A stretch of DNA of 64,000 nucleotides from Gossypium raimondii (GCF_025698545.1 NC_068567.1:4154001-4218000); one strand, 5' to 3'; shown: positions 25,201 to 38,795, counted from the stretch's first letter. Numbers and translations: made by a program. The notes: a model not told the origin generated them from the letters alone.

Positions 25201-25602
25201 TTATCTTCCTCACTGCTCCCCTTAAGATATTCTTCCTAGATAGTGGACAGTAAAGACTAGCCGCTGTTGTTGGGTTTTCTATTTTTTTTTAATAAATTCC
25301 TTTTTTAATTAATCCATAAACTCATCTCATACAAAACCACTTTCCTTTAGGACATCAGTTCTCGAATTCCCAGATCAGCTTTCCTTTTTTCTTTTAATTA
25401 ATAAAATTGTAAATACAGGTTTCATGGTTTTGTTTTTTTTTTTGTGGTCTTGTAATGGAATCTCTTTTGTTACTTTGCCGGCTTCATTTCTTACTATTTC
25501 TTATAATTTATGATCACTGTTGAGTAAAAGAATCTGGAGATCAAAAGTTTTTGATCTTTGGGTTGCCTTGATTTTGCAGGTCAACGAGGAATTTCGGTTC
25601 TA

Positions 25603-28090
25603 ATGATGTCAATTCCTTCACCTCCTCGTATGGGTACCCCTCCTCATATGCCTACTGCATCCTCAATCCATGAAACTCGTTCTGATATGGATAGTCCTCT
25701 TCATATTGATCTTCACCAAGATCTATTCCCAGAGTAAGCTTTGATCTCTTTGTTTTGCTTGGTACCGAGCTGAAGTTGGAAATTTTTTAATTGGGTTCTT
25801 GTTTTAAAATAGTATTAAAATGTACATCTTGTATGTAATGAAAGAAGGTTTAATTGCCATAATTTAATGATCTTTTTACTGCTTAGGGTGTATTGAAATC
25901 ATTTTCAGTGTAAAATGCTGCATGTTTGGATCTGGGTAACTTCCACTTTTTGCTCCAAATTCGTGTTTATGATGATGTTTTCTTGAATGCTGTTTTATTA
26001 CAATTGTAGTTACTATGGTGGACCGGCTTCCATTCCGTCTATTCCGAAAGAAGAGCCTTCGAGGAACGATTTTCCGAATGGAGATAATGGTTTTCCTCCT
26101 GTAATTAAAGAGAACGATTTCCCTACTCCACCGGTTCCACCGTGTACTTCCGGCGAAGGATTACCTTATGCTCCTATAGATTGGCCAAACCCTGGTGATG
26201 TTTGGAGCTGGAGAGTGGGGAGGAGGGTTAACAATGCTGGGTTTTATAGTGATAGATTTATCAATGTTCCGAAAAGTCTTCGGTTTCCAAACAGTCCGAA
26301 AATGTTTGCAAGCAAGCCAACGCTTGAACGTTTTATCCTATCACATTTCCCGACTGCAGATGTTAATGCTTTTTTTGCTTCGTTTGTTTGGAAGATCCCT
26401 GCAACTTTGGAACCTCCTGCCAAAGGTTGGCTGCAAACTGTATACTGTTCTCTGTTTCTTGCTGCCCTTTTATTCTTTCTAGAACAATTTAATTTCTAAC
26501 TTTTTTCCGCGTGAAGTAATCTAGAATGCATCTTTGGTAACATTAGATTATAGTCGAGTAATCTCATTGAGTACATGGGATTAACGATTAATGTTTGCTT
26601 GAGTCGAATCTTTTAATGTCATGTCAATTACTTAAGAAGTTTGAAATGCACGACTAATGGAAGACAAAAGCACGGATTTTGGATATAAACATTTATACAT
26701 GCAGCAGTGTATCTACTTTACCCTGTAGGAACTCTTTTCTTGAGACTCGTTCGTAGCCAAAACCTTTTGTGAGTTGAATTGCTGATGGTTGTTGTAATAA
26801 ACAACAGTATTGCATCATTGACTTACTAAACATGTTTAGATTTGTAAGATAGTATTGGTTTAGGCTTTGTACCCAAAAAGAACTTTGGCTACACTTCTTT
26901 TAGATTTTTCTAGTCGAGGTGTAGAGTTGGCAAAAGCTAAGCAAACCCGTTTAATCACAATCAGTGACACCAGTAGCGGTTGGAATCGAGGATGCTAAAA
27001 AAGAAAGTAATTTGGAGGATGCTAAAATTGAAAGTAACAAAAAGACTCCCCGTAGCAGCCAGAGGAAGAGGAATCCCCCGCCTAAGCCTCTCACTCCCAG
27101 AAATGGTCAAAAGAAGCAGAAGACAAGTAAAGGATCAGGATCAGCGTCAGCCAAAGGATCAGCATCAGCCACACCTAAGCGACAACCAACTCGGCAGCGT
27201 GTTAAAACTCCTGCCCCACCCCCACTGGAAACCGAAGATAGAATTGGCGGTCTTGAACTATCTTTCTTAGATGATGAAACAACAAGAGGTTAGAATATGA
27301 AATTGCGGTTGAATTTGAAGATACAACGTATCTGTTCTCTTTTATTTTTGTTTTTCATTGACATTTTCTAATGTTTACAGCGGAATTCGACAACTATCTC
27401 AATGCATTGGATGACATGCTCACTCAGCCTTTGCCTGAAGAACCGTATTCCCATCCCGTGTTGTATAACTACTTTGCTGCAGAAAGCGAAATGGCTGAAG
27501 CTCGAATGAAACTGTCTTCATTTCTTGACATGGATTTCCCTTCGTTGATTTGCTTCAAAGACCTTGATGAACTCACAAGTTTAGCATCTAAACTTCGGAA
27601 AGATCCAACCCTTACTGCCGAACAACTTGTGAAGTTGAAGTTGATTGAAGAGATCCCGTCATTTTGTGAGGTTTTTCTCGAGAACAGGGAAATAATGGAA
27701 CAGGCTGACAATTTCTTTACAACCCTTCAGCTCAATAAGACCAAGGTCACTTCACTCAAGCAAGAATACAGCGAGTTAAGACAGCAAGTAACAAACCTGC
27801 AGTCGGAAGTAGACACCAACTCATTGACGGTACAAGAAATCGACAATCAAATAGCGCAACTGAAATCCCATCGCGCACAGCTCACTAGATTGATAGAAAA
27901 CAAGAAGAAAGACAAGGAGGAGTTAACGTACAATCAGAAGTTGGTGGCGAACTCCATTCCCAAAGTCGTACACGAAGTTCAGCTCGCTAATGCCAGGAAA
28001 CCAGAATGGGAGATAAAGAAAGAGAATGCAGACAAACGCGAAGCTGAAATACTTGCTAAATTTGCTCCTCTAAAAGGGTTTTCCCTTTGA
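25603..28090 (+). CDS. Plant coiled-coil protein resembling DUF7081 family
   Basis: Exons 25603-25733, 26010-26425, 26965-27288 and 27381-28090 join in phase to give 526 residues. Residues 1-100 are Pro-rich and acidic. Residues 101-176 form a conserved-looking block (P-N-P-G-D-V-W-S-W-R-V-G-R-R, later H-F-P and F-V-W-K-I-P). Residues 183-290 are Lys/Arg/Ser-rich and likely disordered, with possible nuclear-localisation motifs such as R-K-R. Residues 392-482 form a long coiled coil. I associate the 101-176 block with the plant DUF7081 family from memory; molecular function is unknown. A 5' leader intron ends at the AG near 25,579. The second ATG (25,606) is equally possible as the start. A nuclear structural or scaffolding role is only a guess. 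Confidence 0.85.
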
Positions 28091-28459
28091 AAAATATCGA
28101 TCTTCCCCGAATCAAATTCTCTGCTAAAGAGCTAATAAACTAAAACACAGTAGTTATGGGACTAATCTTTTAGTTTTTTCTCTATAACAGCAGGAACTGA
28201 GGCTGCTATTTGCTGCATGTGCATTGCTTATCTTTTTATTGTTCTTGTGTGTGTGTGCCTTGAATGCTATTAAAAATGCCATAGCATTATCAATAGGTAG
28301 GTATCCTTGTAATTTATCTGAAGGTCTTTAATGGTGAAAGATGTCGTGGCAGTAGCATAATTATCTAATTATTATGGAGTTGGTATTAGAGATGCAATAT
28401 CCTTTTGTGCTTTGAGATCTACCATTTTTAATTTTTGGGTTTATATATAATATTAGTAT

Positions 28460-29076
28460 TAGGGGTGAACAAAATTAGATTCGATTTTTTTCGATTTGAA
28501 AAAATCGAAATTTTATTCGAATAATTGAAAGACAGATTGGTATAAATACCTTTCGGTCCTCGTTAATTTTGAAAATAAGAAAATCGGTTTTTCTCAACAA
28601 AATTACAAAGAAAAATTCAAAATAACATTCAAAATTTAAAATAATTTTAAAATTTAAAATATTTATAAAATTTTCAAAATTTATATTTTAAAAATTATAA
28701 AAATTATAAAAATTTAAAATTGTAAAAATATAAAAAGGTTAAAATTTTAAAAATTTCTAAAATAATAATTTTGGGACTTAATTAATGATTCAAACTTATC
28801 ATACCTAGGTATCTTTTTTCTTTTCTTTTTGCTTTGAAATTTTTTCAAATATATATGGTTTCAAATTTATGTGCTCTAATATATAATTAGTTATCTTTGT
28901 AACAATATTTTTATTTGACATATTTAATTTTTTTAATTTAATTCGAACAATTTCACTCGATTTGACTTGACTCGAATTGAAAAAATTTCAAATTGAGTTA
29001 GGATGATAAAATAGGTTTCGTGAAATCAAAATTTTTTCACTTGATTCGACTCGATTCAGTCGAACGCTCGCCCCTA
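28460..29076. mobile_element. TIR element, TAGGGG ends
   Basis: The left end taggggtgaacaaaattaga and the reverse complement of the right end (taggggcgagcgttcgactg) share the tip, followed by inverted 'ttcgatt' rich text. It is about 617 bases, AT-rich and non-coding, in the 3' flank of the DUF7081-like gene. Confidence 0.5.
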
Positions 29077-30246
29077 ATTATATTATATGCTTGTTCAAAT
29101 TCGGTTCAAGCTCGATCCGACTAGAAATATGATTTTTAAATTTTATTTATTTTTATTTATATTTGTATATGATTAATTTAAGCTCATTTTAGTTATCTCT
29201 ATATTATAATTATTATTTTTTATTTTTTTAAATATATTATTTTTAATTCTATGTTTATTAATTTTATATGTTTTTATTTTATTAAAATTTTTAACATAGA
29301 GAAGATAACATCTTTTTATGTTCAAATTATAATATTATATATTTACTTTTATTTTATATAAATTACATAATATATAAATTAAAACAAATATATTATGAAG
29401 TAAAAATGTGCTAGGTTGGACCATGAATGTTAGAGTTTCAGCTTAGCTTATATTTTAAATGGGTTCGATTTTGTATTATGAATGTTGGCACCGAATTGGA
29501 TTGACTGAGTGAATCGGAAATTGGTCAGTGTATGAATCCAGAAAAATAATTGAATCTACTTTTGAGCAAACCATTTAGAACTGGTTGAATTGGGTTAAAA
29601 AAACTAGCTGAACTAGTTTCTTATATTTTTAATATATTTTTTTATGAATTTTTAATAACTTATTTAATTAAACCAAATTGACAATTTGAAACGGTTGTGC
29701 TGGTCGAATCGAGAACGGGTGGTCTGGCCGGTTTGACTATCGATCTGGTCTTAAAAACCTTATTTTTTAGGTCTCATATTTTTGTCCAAACTTTCTCATA
29801 TTTCGAATAGACTTTCGGACTTGAACAAGAAATCCAGTTTTTAAACAAGTCTAGGACAAAGTAGGCATACTTTTAACCTTGAGATATTTTGTTTTTGATT
29901 TTTTTTATACAATACCCAAAATTATTTATAGTCTCTTCCAACTCTTAAATAGAACGCACTTCAGTGAGCTTAAATTCATGTCTTCTTATACCCTTAGATA
30001 GAACACACTTTAGCGCGCTTAAATCCATGTCTTCCTACACTAGTATTTGCTCGGAAAAAACCCATTCCTTAATATGTGTATATATATATATATAATTTTA
30101 TCATATATTTTTATAAGTTCAAATAAACAATAAAATTTTAAAAATGATGAAACAATCTTTCAATGGACACACTTCGCTCACACCGTTCACATTTTCTTTC
30201 ATTTCTTTCGGATTTTGAGTGATCTGTTTTTGTTAATAAATATAAA
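29077..30246. other. Intergenic repeat remnants, no gene
   Basis: AT-rich. Two decayed interspersed repeats are suggested: one around 29,090-29,460 of the same general type as 23,075 and 39,600, and one around 29,470-29,770 with 'aactggttgaa..gactatcgatctggt' phrasing that also occurs near 560-780. No coding region is visible. Confidence 0.4.
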
Positions 30247-31390
30247 GGTAAATTACACCTAAAGTCATTTGACTATTAATAAATTTATACTTTGGTTATT
30301 TAATTTCAAAAAGTTTACATATTAGTCAATGAACTATTCGAAATTATAAGTTCGTCGTTGACTTGTTAAGTTGCTAAAAGACATTGGATGTGGGGATGGG
30401 TAGATTTACAATTTGGCCACTCAACTATTAGTAAGTTTACAATTGATTATTCAATTTCAAAAGGTTACGAGTTGGCCATTGAACTATGAGTAAATTTACA
30501 CTTTGGTCACTAAATCTTTACACCATTACTCCCTAACTTGATAATTCAAATAGGATCGGGAATAACTCAAGCCAAAATCCTATTAAAGCCACTATCTGCC
30601 CCATGCTTCACCTTTAACCTAACTAACGCATCAACCCTTCAGTGTTAACTCACTCACCATTTTCCTTTCAGCTAAATCCATAAGTCAAGAAATTTCACAA
30701 TTAAGCTATTCAACTCTATTACCCTAAACCAACAACCAAAAATCATCACAAACATAATCAAATCAAACAAAAATAACAAATAAAAAATAGGAAGAAAGTC
30801 TCCTATTTTAGTGATCCCCGAATGAGACCTATAGAAGCAAATAGATAAAATAAAATCAGAGAAAGGAGAATATAATATATATAATGAAACTTAAACGTAC
30901 CAAATTTAGTCAGGACTTAGTCAGAGAGTTCTAGGTGACGAGGGCTCAATCCAAGAAAGTCTCGATGAGAAGATGAACATGTTGAAGTTAGGTGGCCATC
31001 CGACGATGGTGGACGAAGATCAAAGAGCTTCTTTGTTAGGGATTTGGGTTTACATCTGTGGAGTTTCAAGCCATTTCAAGGAAAACTAAACTATAAAGTT
31101 GAAAGAGGAGGAAAAAGCTCTAGTTCAGTGTGTTTCTTTGTTGGAGGCAAACATCGAATGTTGGCAAGATTACAAGAATACAACTATGAAAAAGGTTCCT
31201 ATAACCCTAAAACTTACGAACAATTTAATGGACAACTTGTAAGTTACTCTAGATAAATAGTGAGTTACTGGCCATCAGGCATCCTTTAGCTACTTAACAG
31301 TCTACTGACTTAGATGTTAACTTTCGAATAGTTAAGTGATCAATTTGTAACTTTTTGAAATTGAGTGACCAAAATGACTCGTTTTAGTGT
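30247..31390. mobile_element. Inverted-repeat DNA element (about 1.1 kb)
   Basis: The left arm (aaggtaaattacacctaaag, then 'tttggttatttaatttcaaaaagtt') and the reverse complement of the right arm ('tttggtcactcaatttcaaaaagtt', then 'ttaactattcgaaagtt') pair as terminal inverted repeats. The same family supplies the shorter element at 35,599-36,068. An internal frame at 31,044-31,256 has no recognisable domain and I do not call it a gene. Confidence 0.5.
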
Positions 31391-32094
31391 TAAAACTAAT
31401 AAAAATATTTATATTTAAATTTAATTATAAAATATAAAAATATTCATTTAAATTTTAAATATTTTCTATTATTTCTAAACAATAAAACAAGCTGATCCAA
31501 ACTAACATGGGTTAAGAAATATAAACATAATCTTAGGCCAAAATAAACCAAACTGACCGACCTGAGTGAGCTGTCTAACCCATGAACATTTCTAGATTGA
31601 ATCAAAGTGAAAATTAATTTCTCCAAAGCTGAATTGATCAGTCGGACCATGACAGGTTTAGTCTAAACCTTTCCAAGGGTCAGGTAGCCTGCCCGACTTG
31701 ACTTGGGCCGAACTTAGACCACCCTAACCTGACCCAAATTCAATTTAAATATAAAAGTATATAAAATATTAATTAAAGATATATATATTTTTAATATTTT
31801 ATTAATTTTTAATAGTAAAACGAAATTTTTTAGCTAGCTGAGCCAGCCCAAAAATCGACATGGGCTTAATTTTTTGAAACAGCTTTAGTCTGGCCCAATC
31901 TGCAACTAATAATCGGACACTTTTCTATGACTAATATAGCCCCAATCTTTCCCCATTATTCCCCATTTTGCCACTCTGTAGTCTGTACAACTTCTTCCTC
32001 AAGACAGTTCTATTAAATACAGAAAAACGAAACCAAAGGAAATAAAATCTCTGAAAGGGAAAAAAAAACTCAAAATCAACAGATCGAAGTGAAA
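31391..32094. other. Upstream region of the proteasome gene
   Basis: Mostly AT-rich, with a decayed repeat around 31,560-31,740 (phrases such as 'aacccatgaacatttctag'). From about 31,930 the sequence becomes richer in CT and CA and leads into the 5' UTR. I do not see a convincing TATA box. Confidence 0.35.
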
Positions 32095-34521
32095 ATGGAG
32101 TGCGTGTTCGGTTTAGTGGGCAACGACTTTGCCATAGTGGCGGCGGACACGTCGGCTGTTCACAGCATCCTTGTTCACAAATCTAACGAAGATAAGATCA
32201 TGATCCTCGATTCTCACAAACTCATCGCCGCCAGCGGTGAATCCGGTGACAGGTTCTCCCTTTTTCTTTTTCGTTTTCCGTATAAATCTAGTATATTTAT
32301 TCGTCCTGCTAAAATTTCAACGGAAAATTATGTAACTTTCTTTTTTCTCCTTACAGAGTGCAGTTCACGGAGTATGTACAGAAAAATGTGGCCTTGTATC
32401 AGTTCCGAAACGGTATTCCTTTGACGACTGCCGCCGCCGCTAATTTCACTCGCGGTGAGCTTGCCACTGCCTTAAGGAAGGTATAAAAGTTTCTGACTAC
32501 TAATTAGGGTTTTAATAGTATTATAATTACGGCTAATTGATATTGTTGATGGCATTCGTAGTTGAAATTTTGTGGAATTTGTAGGAAGGGTTTGATGAAT
32601 TGGAGTTTTTAGGCTTCTATATTTGTAGCAGTAGCCATATACAATGAAGCTTTACCATGCCCTGGATTGTATAAGGGTGGCATCACTTCTTTGCCCGTTT
32701 GCTGCATAACTCATCGAACTAGAGATGCAGCATTGTTAATCAGTGTTAAGCTATGATTATAAAGCTGGAAGTCTTGCATGGAAAGATTGAGATCGTGCTT
32801 TTTATTAAGAGTTGAATATTTATTTATAGTCAAAATTTAGGAGGTCCCTAGGTAATAGTAACTACTTTGTGTGATCAGGTGAGAGGTGACTTAAATGAAC
32901 TGCTTCGCTAACCCATAGGGAAGTCTGAACTTGCTTATAAACCACTTTCTCTGCTTGCCTAAAAAAACTAATTTCGACTATCGGATGTGTTTATGATGCT
33001 TAAGGTTGGTGGATATGGAGTCACTTAGATGGCTATTGTAGGCTTCTCAATCTTAGATTTTATTTGGCCTTTTAGCTGTATATTTTGGAGATTTTTTTTG
33101 CCACCTACTAGACTGTAAAATGGTGTGGTTTCCTATTCTATATGTTCTTGAATGACATACTTGTAGATATGTTCTTTCAGTGGAAAAGAAACAATTAAAT
33201 CTGGTTATGAAGTTGGGCATTGGATCTTTGTAATTAGTACTGCTTCAAGGAAATGTGCTAGTTAAGGAGGGCTCCTTTAGTGTTTTTCCAAGATAATTAC
33301 CTGTGCTTGCTTTAACTAGAATCCCTAGAACAAGAAAGTTATAATACCATGTAAGGTTGATAATGATTTAAAGTAGAGTTAATACTTCTATTGCATGAAT
33401 CCATGACCCTATGATGCCTCTGATAAATTAGGTTATAGTATCTGATGGAACACCTTTTGAAGCTTTATGACATGAATCCTTGTTGTTTAGGTGGAAGATC
33501 AGGTTAGAACAGTCCAAGGAATTTCGAAGTACACTGAAAATATTTTGTTATGTTTTGGAGTTCCAATGTTTACTTAAAATATCTAGTTCTTATTGACGTC
33601 TCTGTTACTTAGTTATCTGGTGTTCAGATGATCCTGGAATCTTGCAAATCTAGTTCTGGAGTTCCTTTAGTTCTAAGTTTGTGTCTATGTTTATTTTCCT
33701 TTTAGCAGTGAGTTTACTTTTAGAGTTTATATTTGATGAACTGATAGTGGATATATACAGTCATTGTGTAAAGTGAATAATAATGTCTTCTCGTTACCAA
33801 TACAGATAATTATATTTGTAATGAGGTGTCATCATTCGATTCACTGACAGTTTATAGATTTATAGTGGTAGTGCATCAAATATAAATCTTTATTTTCATG
33901 ACTTTTCTTCAACCAAATTCAACTCGATGCATAGATTTTTAGTCTTGAACTTTGTTGTGGATATCTCATTTCCTTTCGCAGCAGTAAACTCTACCAAATA
34001 CTTGTCATTTAAAATTTTGATCTTCAATTTCTAGCAGTTGGTAATTGCATCAGGTTATGTGTTGTTGCTTTTAAGTGCCTTTGAGTGCACCTACGTACTC
34101 ATCTATGCACAAGAACGATTTTTAATTCTCTATCATGTCCTTTTTCCTTGTTTCTACTATTGTTAACAATGATATTTGGTTTTTCCAGAATCCATACTTT
34201 GTGAACATCCTTCTTGCTGGCTATGACAAAGAGACAGGCCCATCTCTGTTCTATATTGACTACATTGCTACACTTCATAAGGTTGATAAGGGAGCATTTG
34301 GTTATGGATCCTACTTTTCTCTCGCTATGATGGACAGGCACTACAAAAGTGGCATGACAGTGGAAGAAGCCATTGATTTAGTTGATAAATGCATAATGGA
34401 GATCAGATCAAGACTGGTTGTGGCACCACCAAACTTTGTCATCAAGATTGTCGATAAAGATGGAGCAAGAGAATATGCCTGGCGTGAATCCGTCAAGGAT
34501 GCTGCAGTTCCTTCGGCCTGA
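32095..34521 (+). CDS. PBD: 20S proteasome subunit beta type-2 (PBD1/PBD2-like)
   Basis: Exons 32095-32252, 32357-32480 and 34189-34521 give 204 residues, the usual length for plant PBD proteins. The protein starts M-E-C-V-F-G-L and contains the Ntn-hydrolase fold signature V-A-A-D-T-S, then G-D-R-V-Q-F-T-E-Y and G-Y-G-S-Y-F. This subunit corresponds to PSMB2/Pre1 (the beta4 position) in the inner rings of the 20S core. It has no propeptide or N-terminal catalytic Thr and is therefore a structural, non-proteolytic beta subunit. The start is set by homology; an in-frame GTG lies two codons upstream. Intron 2 is 1.7 kb. It acts in cytosol and nucleus in ubiquitin-dependent protein turnover. Confidence 0.97.
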
Positions 34522-34754
34522 GATTTTATCACGTACTTGCTCTCCCGTTCTGGATGTTTTAATTTGCATTTACCGATAGGAAACAATGTGTGACGGCAGT
34601 GAAAATTAGTATATGAAAAACTATTTACTTTGATTTGATTATGTTCTGAAGTGGAAATTTGATGATATTTTATCTTGGAATGGAAACCTTTTTATGTGCC
34701 TCCAGGTAGAGGGAAGACCATGACAGTGGGTGTTATTGAATGTCTCATCTAATT

Positions 34755-35045
34755 TTAAGGATGCATTGCTAATAAAGCCTATGACAAGCTGAGTTGGACC
34801 TTTGTGGGAAATGCTTGGAAACTATAGGCTTCAGTAGTAATTGGATCCATCCTATAGTGGCATCACCAAGGTTAGGTACTAAGTGCTTGTGAATAGAAAT
34901 CAATTTGATTTCATTTTTACTAAAATAGGCATACCTGTTCATCATGTGCCACAACATACTCTCCGGAAGAGAGTAGAATACATGGCATCAAAATAGGAAA
35001 ATTCCTATATTGTTTGCTGATGATTGTTGCATTTTTTTTTTCATG
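34755..35045 (+). pseudogene. LINE reverse-transcriptase scrap 3' of the proteasome gene
   Basis: Shifting frames give K-A-Y-D-K-L-S-W near 34,774, I-H-G-I-K-I near 34,975-35,000 and a 'L-F-A-D-D' style site near 35,015-35,030. These are landmarks of plant LINE reverse transcriptase in the right order but with much of the domain deleted. The fragment begins only about 230 bases after the proteasome stop codon. Confidence 0.55.
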
Positions 35046-35598
35046 TTAATATAGAAGAATCCAATGCAATCAAGAAGATTATAAATGATTTTTGTAATTT
35101 GAACAAGTTAGAATTCATGGTTAGTGGAAATTGCTTTTTAGTTAGTATAATAATGCATTTAGTCCTCGATACTAACATATTCTATCAATCTAATTTTAAA
35201 AATTCAACAGATTTAACCTTTCATGTTTACACATTCGATTCACAAACTTTCTAATTAAAGTTTTCAACGTTTAAAATAGAGACATTTCATATTTATTAAT
35301 TATTTTATTTATGGTTGAAATCATTCAATTCGATATATTAAAATAAATTATTAATGATACGTATTGCTTATTATAGATTTAAAATTAAAACAAATAGAAT
35401 AAATAATAATCTTTTAATCAATTTATAAAATTATCCAATAACATTATGGTTAGGTGGGATGTAATGGCCAACTTAATAAATGTCTCCTGTTGAAGTTTTT
35501 CAAAAAAAAAAACATTAATCATGTTACCAAATAATAATAATAATTCGTTGTTGATTATGTTGCACCATTTTAGGTTTATTTATTATATATACAAATAA

Positions 35599-36068
35599 GG
35601 GTAAGTTATACTCAATGTCTTCAAATTATTAGTAAGTTTACGTTTTGGTTATTCAACTTTAAAAAGTTACTAAATGATCATTGAATTATTTAAAAGCTTT
35701 CATTTAAATCATTGGACTGTTAAAAATAATTGTTGTATTACCTTCTCAGTTCGCACCCCTAGCACCAATCTATGAATGATACTTTTCTTTTCATAAAATA
35801 AATTTAAATGTCATAAATCTACGAATTAAAATCCAAATAGCTTTCTTGTTTGATATCCGACGCCAACCATCAGATCAACTTGAATCCAAGGTATGTTCTT
35901 CTACTCGTCAATGGGGCCTGAAAACTTAAATAAAAAACTTTCGAATAGTTCTGTAACTTAAATGAAAACTTTTGAATAGTTCAATGATCATTTTGTAACT
36001 TTTTTGAAATTAAGTGACCAAAACGTAAATATACTAATAGTTTAATGAACTAAAGTGTAATTTACCAT
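35599..36068. mobile_element. MITE, about 470 bp, long inverted repeats
   Basis: The left arm (gggtaagttatactcaatg, then 'ttagtaagtttacgttttggt', then 'atgatcattgaattatt') and the reverse complement of the right arm ('ggtaaattacactttagt', 'ttagtatatttacgttttggt', 'atgatcattgaactatt') match over about 130 bases. It is non-coding and of the same family as the element at 30,247. Confidence 0.65.
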
Positions 36069-37620
36069 AAAATAATTAAATTTATATGTTTCTGTTAATA
36101 TACTTAATTGTGAGTCAACCATTCAATTATAATCAAGAAAAAATTTCTATGCATGCATGGGTCCTTTTGAATGAGCATTTACTTTCAGTATGATGCGTTT
36201 ACTTTTTGTCTCATGCTATAGTAATGTGCATTTTTATTAACGAAATGCAATTTAGATCTTAAATATGTAACTAATTATATATAGGTTAGGTTCCTCTGTT
36301 ATATCAATCAGACTCACTTCTACATAATTTTTTTTTATCGGCCAATCCTAATTTCAATTAAATCACCTTTCCTCATTTGTTTCTCTTTTCTTACCTTCTT
36401 TATTAGTGAAGGGGACCCTCGAGAAAGCTTTTTTGTCAATCCGGTAGAAATTGACATATGGCGATGTTATTTCTAGCCAACATGCCAAATGAAATTTGTT
36501 TAAAATTTAACAAAATTTTAACAATCCTATACTTTAATTTTTTTTCTTTATTTTCCTTTTCTTCTTCCCCTTTAGTTTTAAGAAATGAAAAACATAGAAA
36601 AACTACATTAAAATAAATGGAGGAGGAAAACAAAGGGAGAAGCAGAAGATAATGGAAAATAATTAAAAAAAGAAAGTCAAAAGAAAAAAAAATTGCTGAA
36701 AATGAAAAAAATATGGGGACTGATTGCATAATTTAACCTAAAATTTTTGTTTGAAATGATGATTTAATGTGCCATGTTAGTTTACCGTTACGCAGTTAAC
36801 AATAATTAACGGCTTAGTGACTAAAATGTTATAACACGTTAACGTAAGTGACTAAAATGTTACAACACGTTAATGTAAGTGACTAAAATGTAACATTTCA
36901 AACATCAGTAACTAAAATGAAATCTGAGGTAAACAAAAATGACTGTTTTGATAGCTTACCTTGTATATATTATAGTATACCATAAAATTAGTTACATATT
37001 TAAAGTTTAGGTTGCACATCATCAATAGAAGAAGAAGAATGCACATTGTAATATCATAATGTTATATTAATTATTATACATTCATGATTTAATTATACAA
37101 TAATTGATATATTATATGTCCTTAAAAGTATATGTATACTATTTTTATAATATAATATATACTAAAGATAATTATGTCACATTAAAAAGAAATTCATATT
37201 ATAATATTTATTTTAATTATATAAATATTAGTTAATTTGTTGTTTAAAATAATTTAACCAATTGAGTTAATCAAATAATAAAAGGGATAGAAATTCGATA
37301 ACTTTATCTCATTGTTCACTTAATTTTACGAATACAAAAGCATAAGATTTAAGAGAATAACATATTAAATAAGATATATATTTTTGTAACTTTTAAACAT
37401 ATTTACATTTATTATATTTATTATAAGTTATTGTATTTAATTCTATTATAAATTAAAATATTTAATTTTAGAAAATATTTTTATTGATATTTATATGTTG
37501 TTTATTAGTTTGTATAAATTTTAACTAAAGATGAAAACTAATTTTGATGGTTAAATTATAGTTTTAGTTGTTAAAGGTTTTTGTCTTTTTAACCTTTTTG
37601 GAATTAAAAATTTAAATATT
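36069..37620. other. AT-rich intergenic DNA with a 31-bp repeat
   Basis: No gene is visible. At 36,817-36,897 a 31-bp unit (gtgactaaaatgttataac...) repeats about 2.7 times. From 37,000 to 37,600 the DNA is very AT-rich. The minus-strand frame at 36,436-36,729 is low-complexity and not supported. Confidence 0.5.
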
Positions 37621-37634
37621 TTGTAATCAACTAT

Positions 37635-37911
37635 GTGTGCAGGTGCTCATGAGTTTGGTCAGGCCTAAGCATGATATTAACATAGTGATCCGAGCATGGA
37701 CTTGGACTCAACCAAAATAGCTCGTGAAACATTGCAAGATCCAATTGAGCTGCCAATAGGGCCAATTACTCGTGCACGAGCTAAGAAGTTTAAAGAAGCT
37801 GTCACGAGTATAATTGATCGAGTTTGGGCAGAAGCTGTCATGGGATTAATTGATCGAGCTTGGGCATGCACTCCTTGCGTTCCATGCAATGTGTTGCAAA
37901 TAAAGTTTTAA
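37635..37911 (+). pseudogene. Gypsy-type pol C-terminal tail remnant
   Basis: The frame at 37,696-37,911 contains G-P-I-T-R-A-R-A-K-K-F-K-E-A, a motif I know from the C-terminal end of many plant Ty3/gypsy polyproteins. It is followed by a direct repeat of the 'ataattgatcgagtttgggcag' phrase (two copies, about 37,811 and 37,847). No integrase or reverse transcriptase lies upstream, so this is a truncated remnant. Confidence 0.5.
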
Positions 37912-38368
37912 CATCAGTGTGTTTAATTCGGTTGCTGGAAATAAGGATTTCAATCCATTTTAGTTATTTTAGTTTGAGTCTTTAATTATGTCTTAGCTTG
38001 AACATCTTAATTATGTGTCTTAGTTATTGCACTTAAAATTATGTGTCTTAATTCTGACATAATTAATATTTGTCTAAGTTCATACAAATTAAAGTGTGTT
38101 TAAACTTTGTCTTAATGTTGCATTTAAATCGTGTCTTAATGTTGGCTAGATTGTTCACATTGGCTACTGCTAGAAACTTCCACTCAAGCTAATGCATGCA
38201 TACTTGAAGTTCATTGGACCACATTTATGGAGCTTTATGCACTTAGACGAACATGCATGTGGAAGGTGCTGAACACAACCTCCTAAGAGCCTTTTCGTGA
38301 AAAGCCAAAGCATCAAGTGTGTCCACACTTGACCAATCGGTTGGCTACCAAGTTCACACCTATGATTC

Positions 38369-38500
38369 CCCTTCTTTGCAATCAGTTTTGCAACAGCACC
38401 CACTGCTCTAGCTAATTGTCCACCCCTTCCAAGTGTGATTTTTATGTTATGTATGGCCGTGCCTAAAGGCATATCGGTTGAAGTAGATTCTTCTTTTTGA
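38369..38500 (-). pseudogene. rpl2: Plastid rpl2 fragment in nuclear DNA
   Basis: Read on the minus strand, this encodes [11 protein letters not shown], then [11 protein letters not shown] and A-V-A-K-L-I-A-K, which is the start of the second exon region of chloroplast ribosomal protein L2. The match stops abruptly at about 38,369. A few substitutions relative to the plastid protein (for example K for E in I-K-I-T) indicate nuclear drift. It abuts an atpB fragment. Confidence 0.8.

Positions 38501-38795
<295 letters not shown>

Noticed and set aside
31044..31256. 70-residue open frame between inverted repeats
   Set aside because: No domain or splice structure is recognisable, and it lies within a non-autonomous TIR element.
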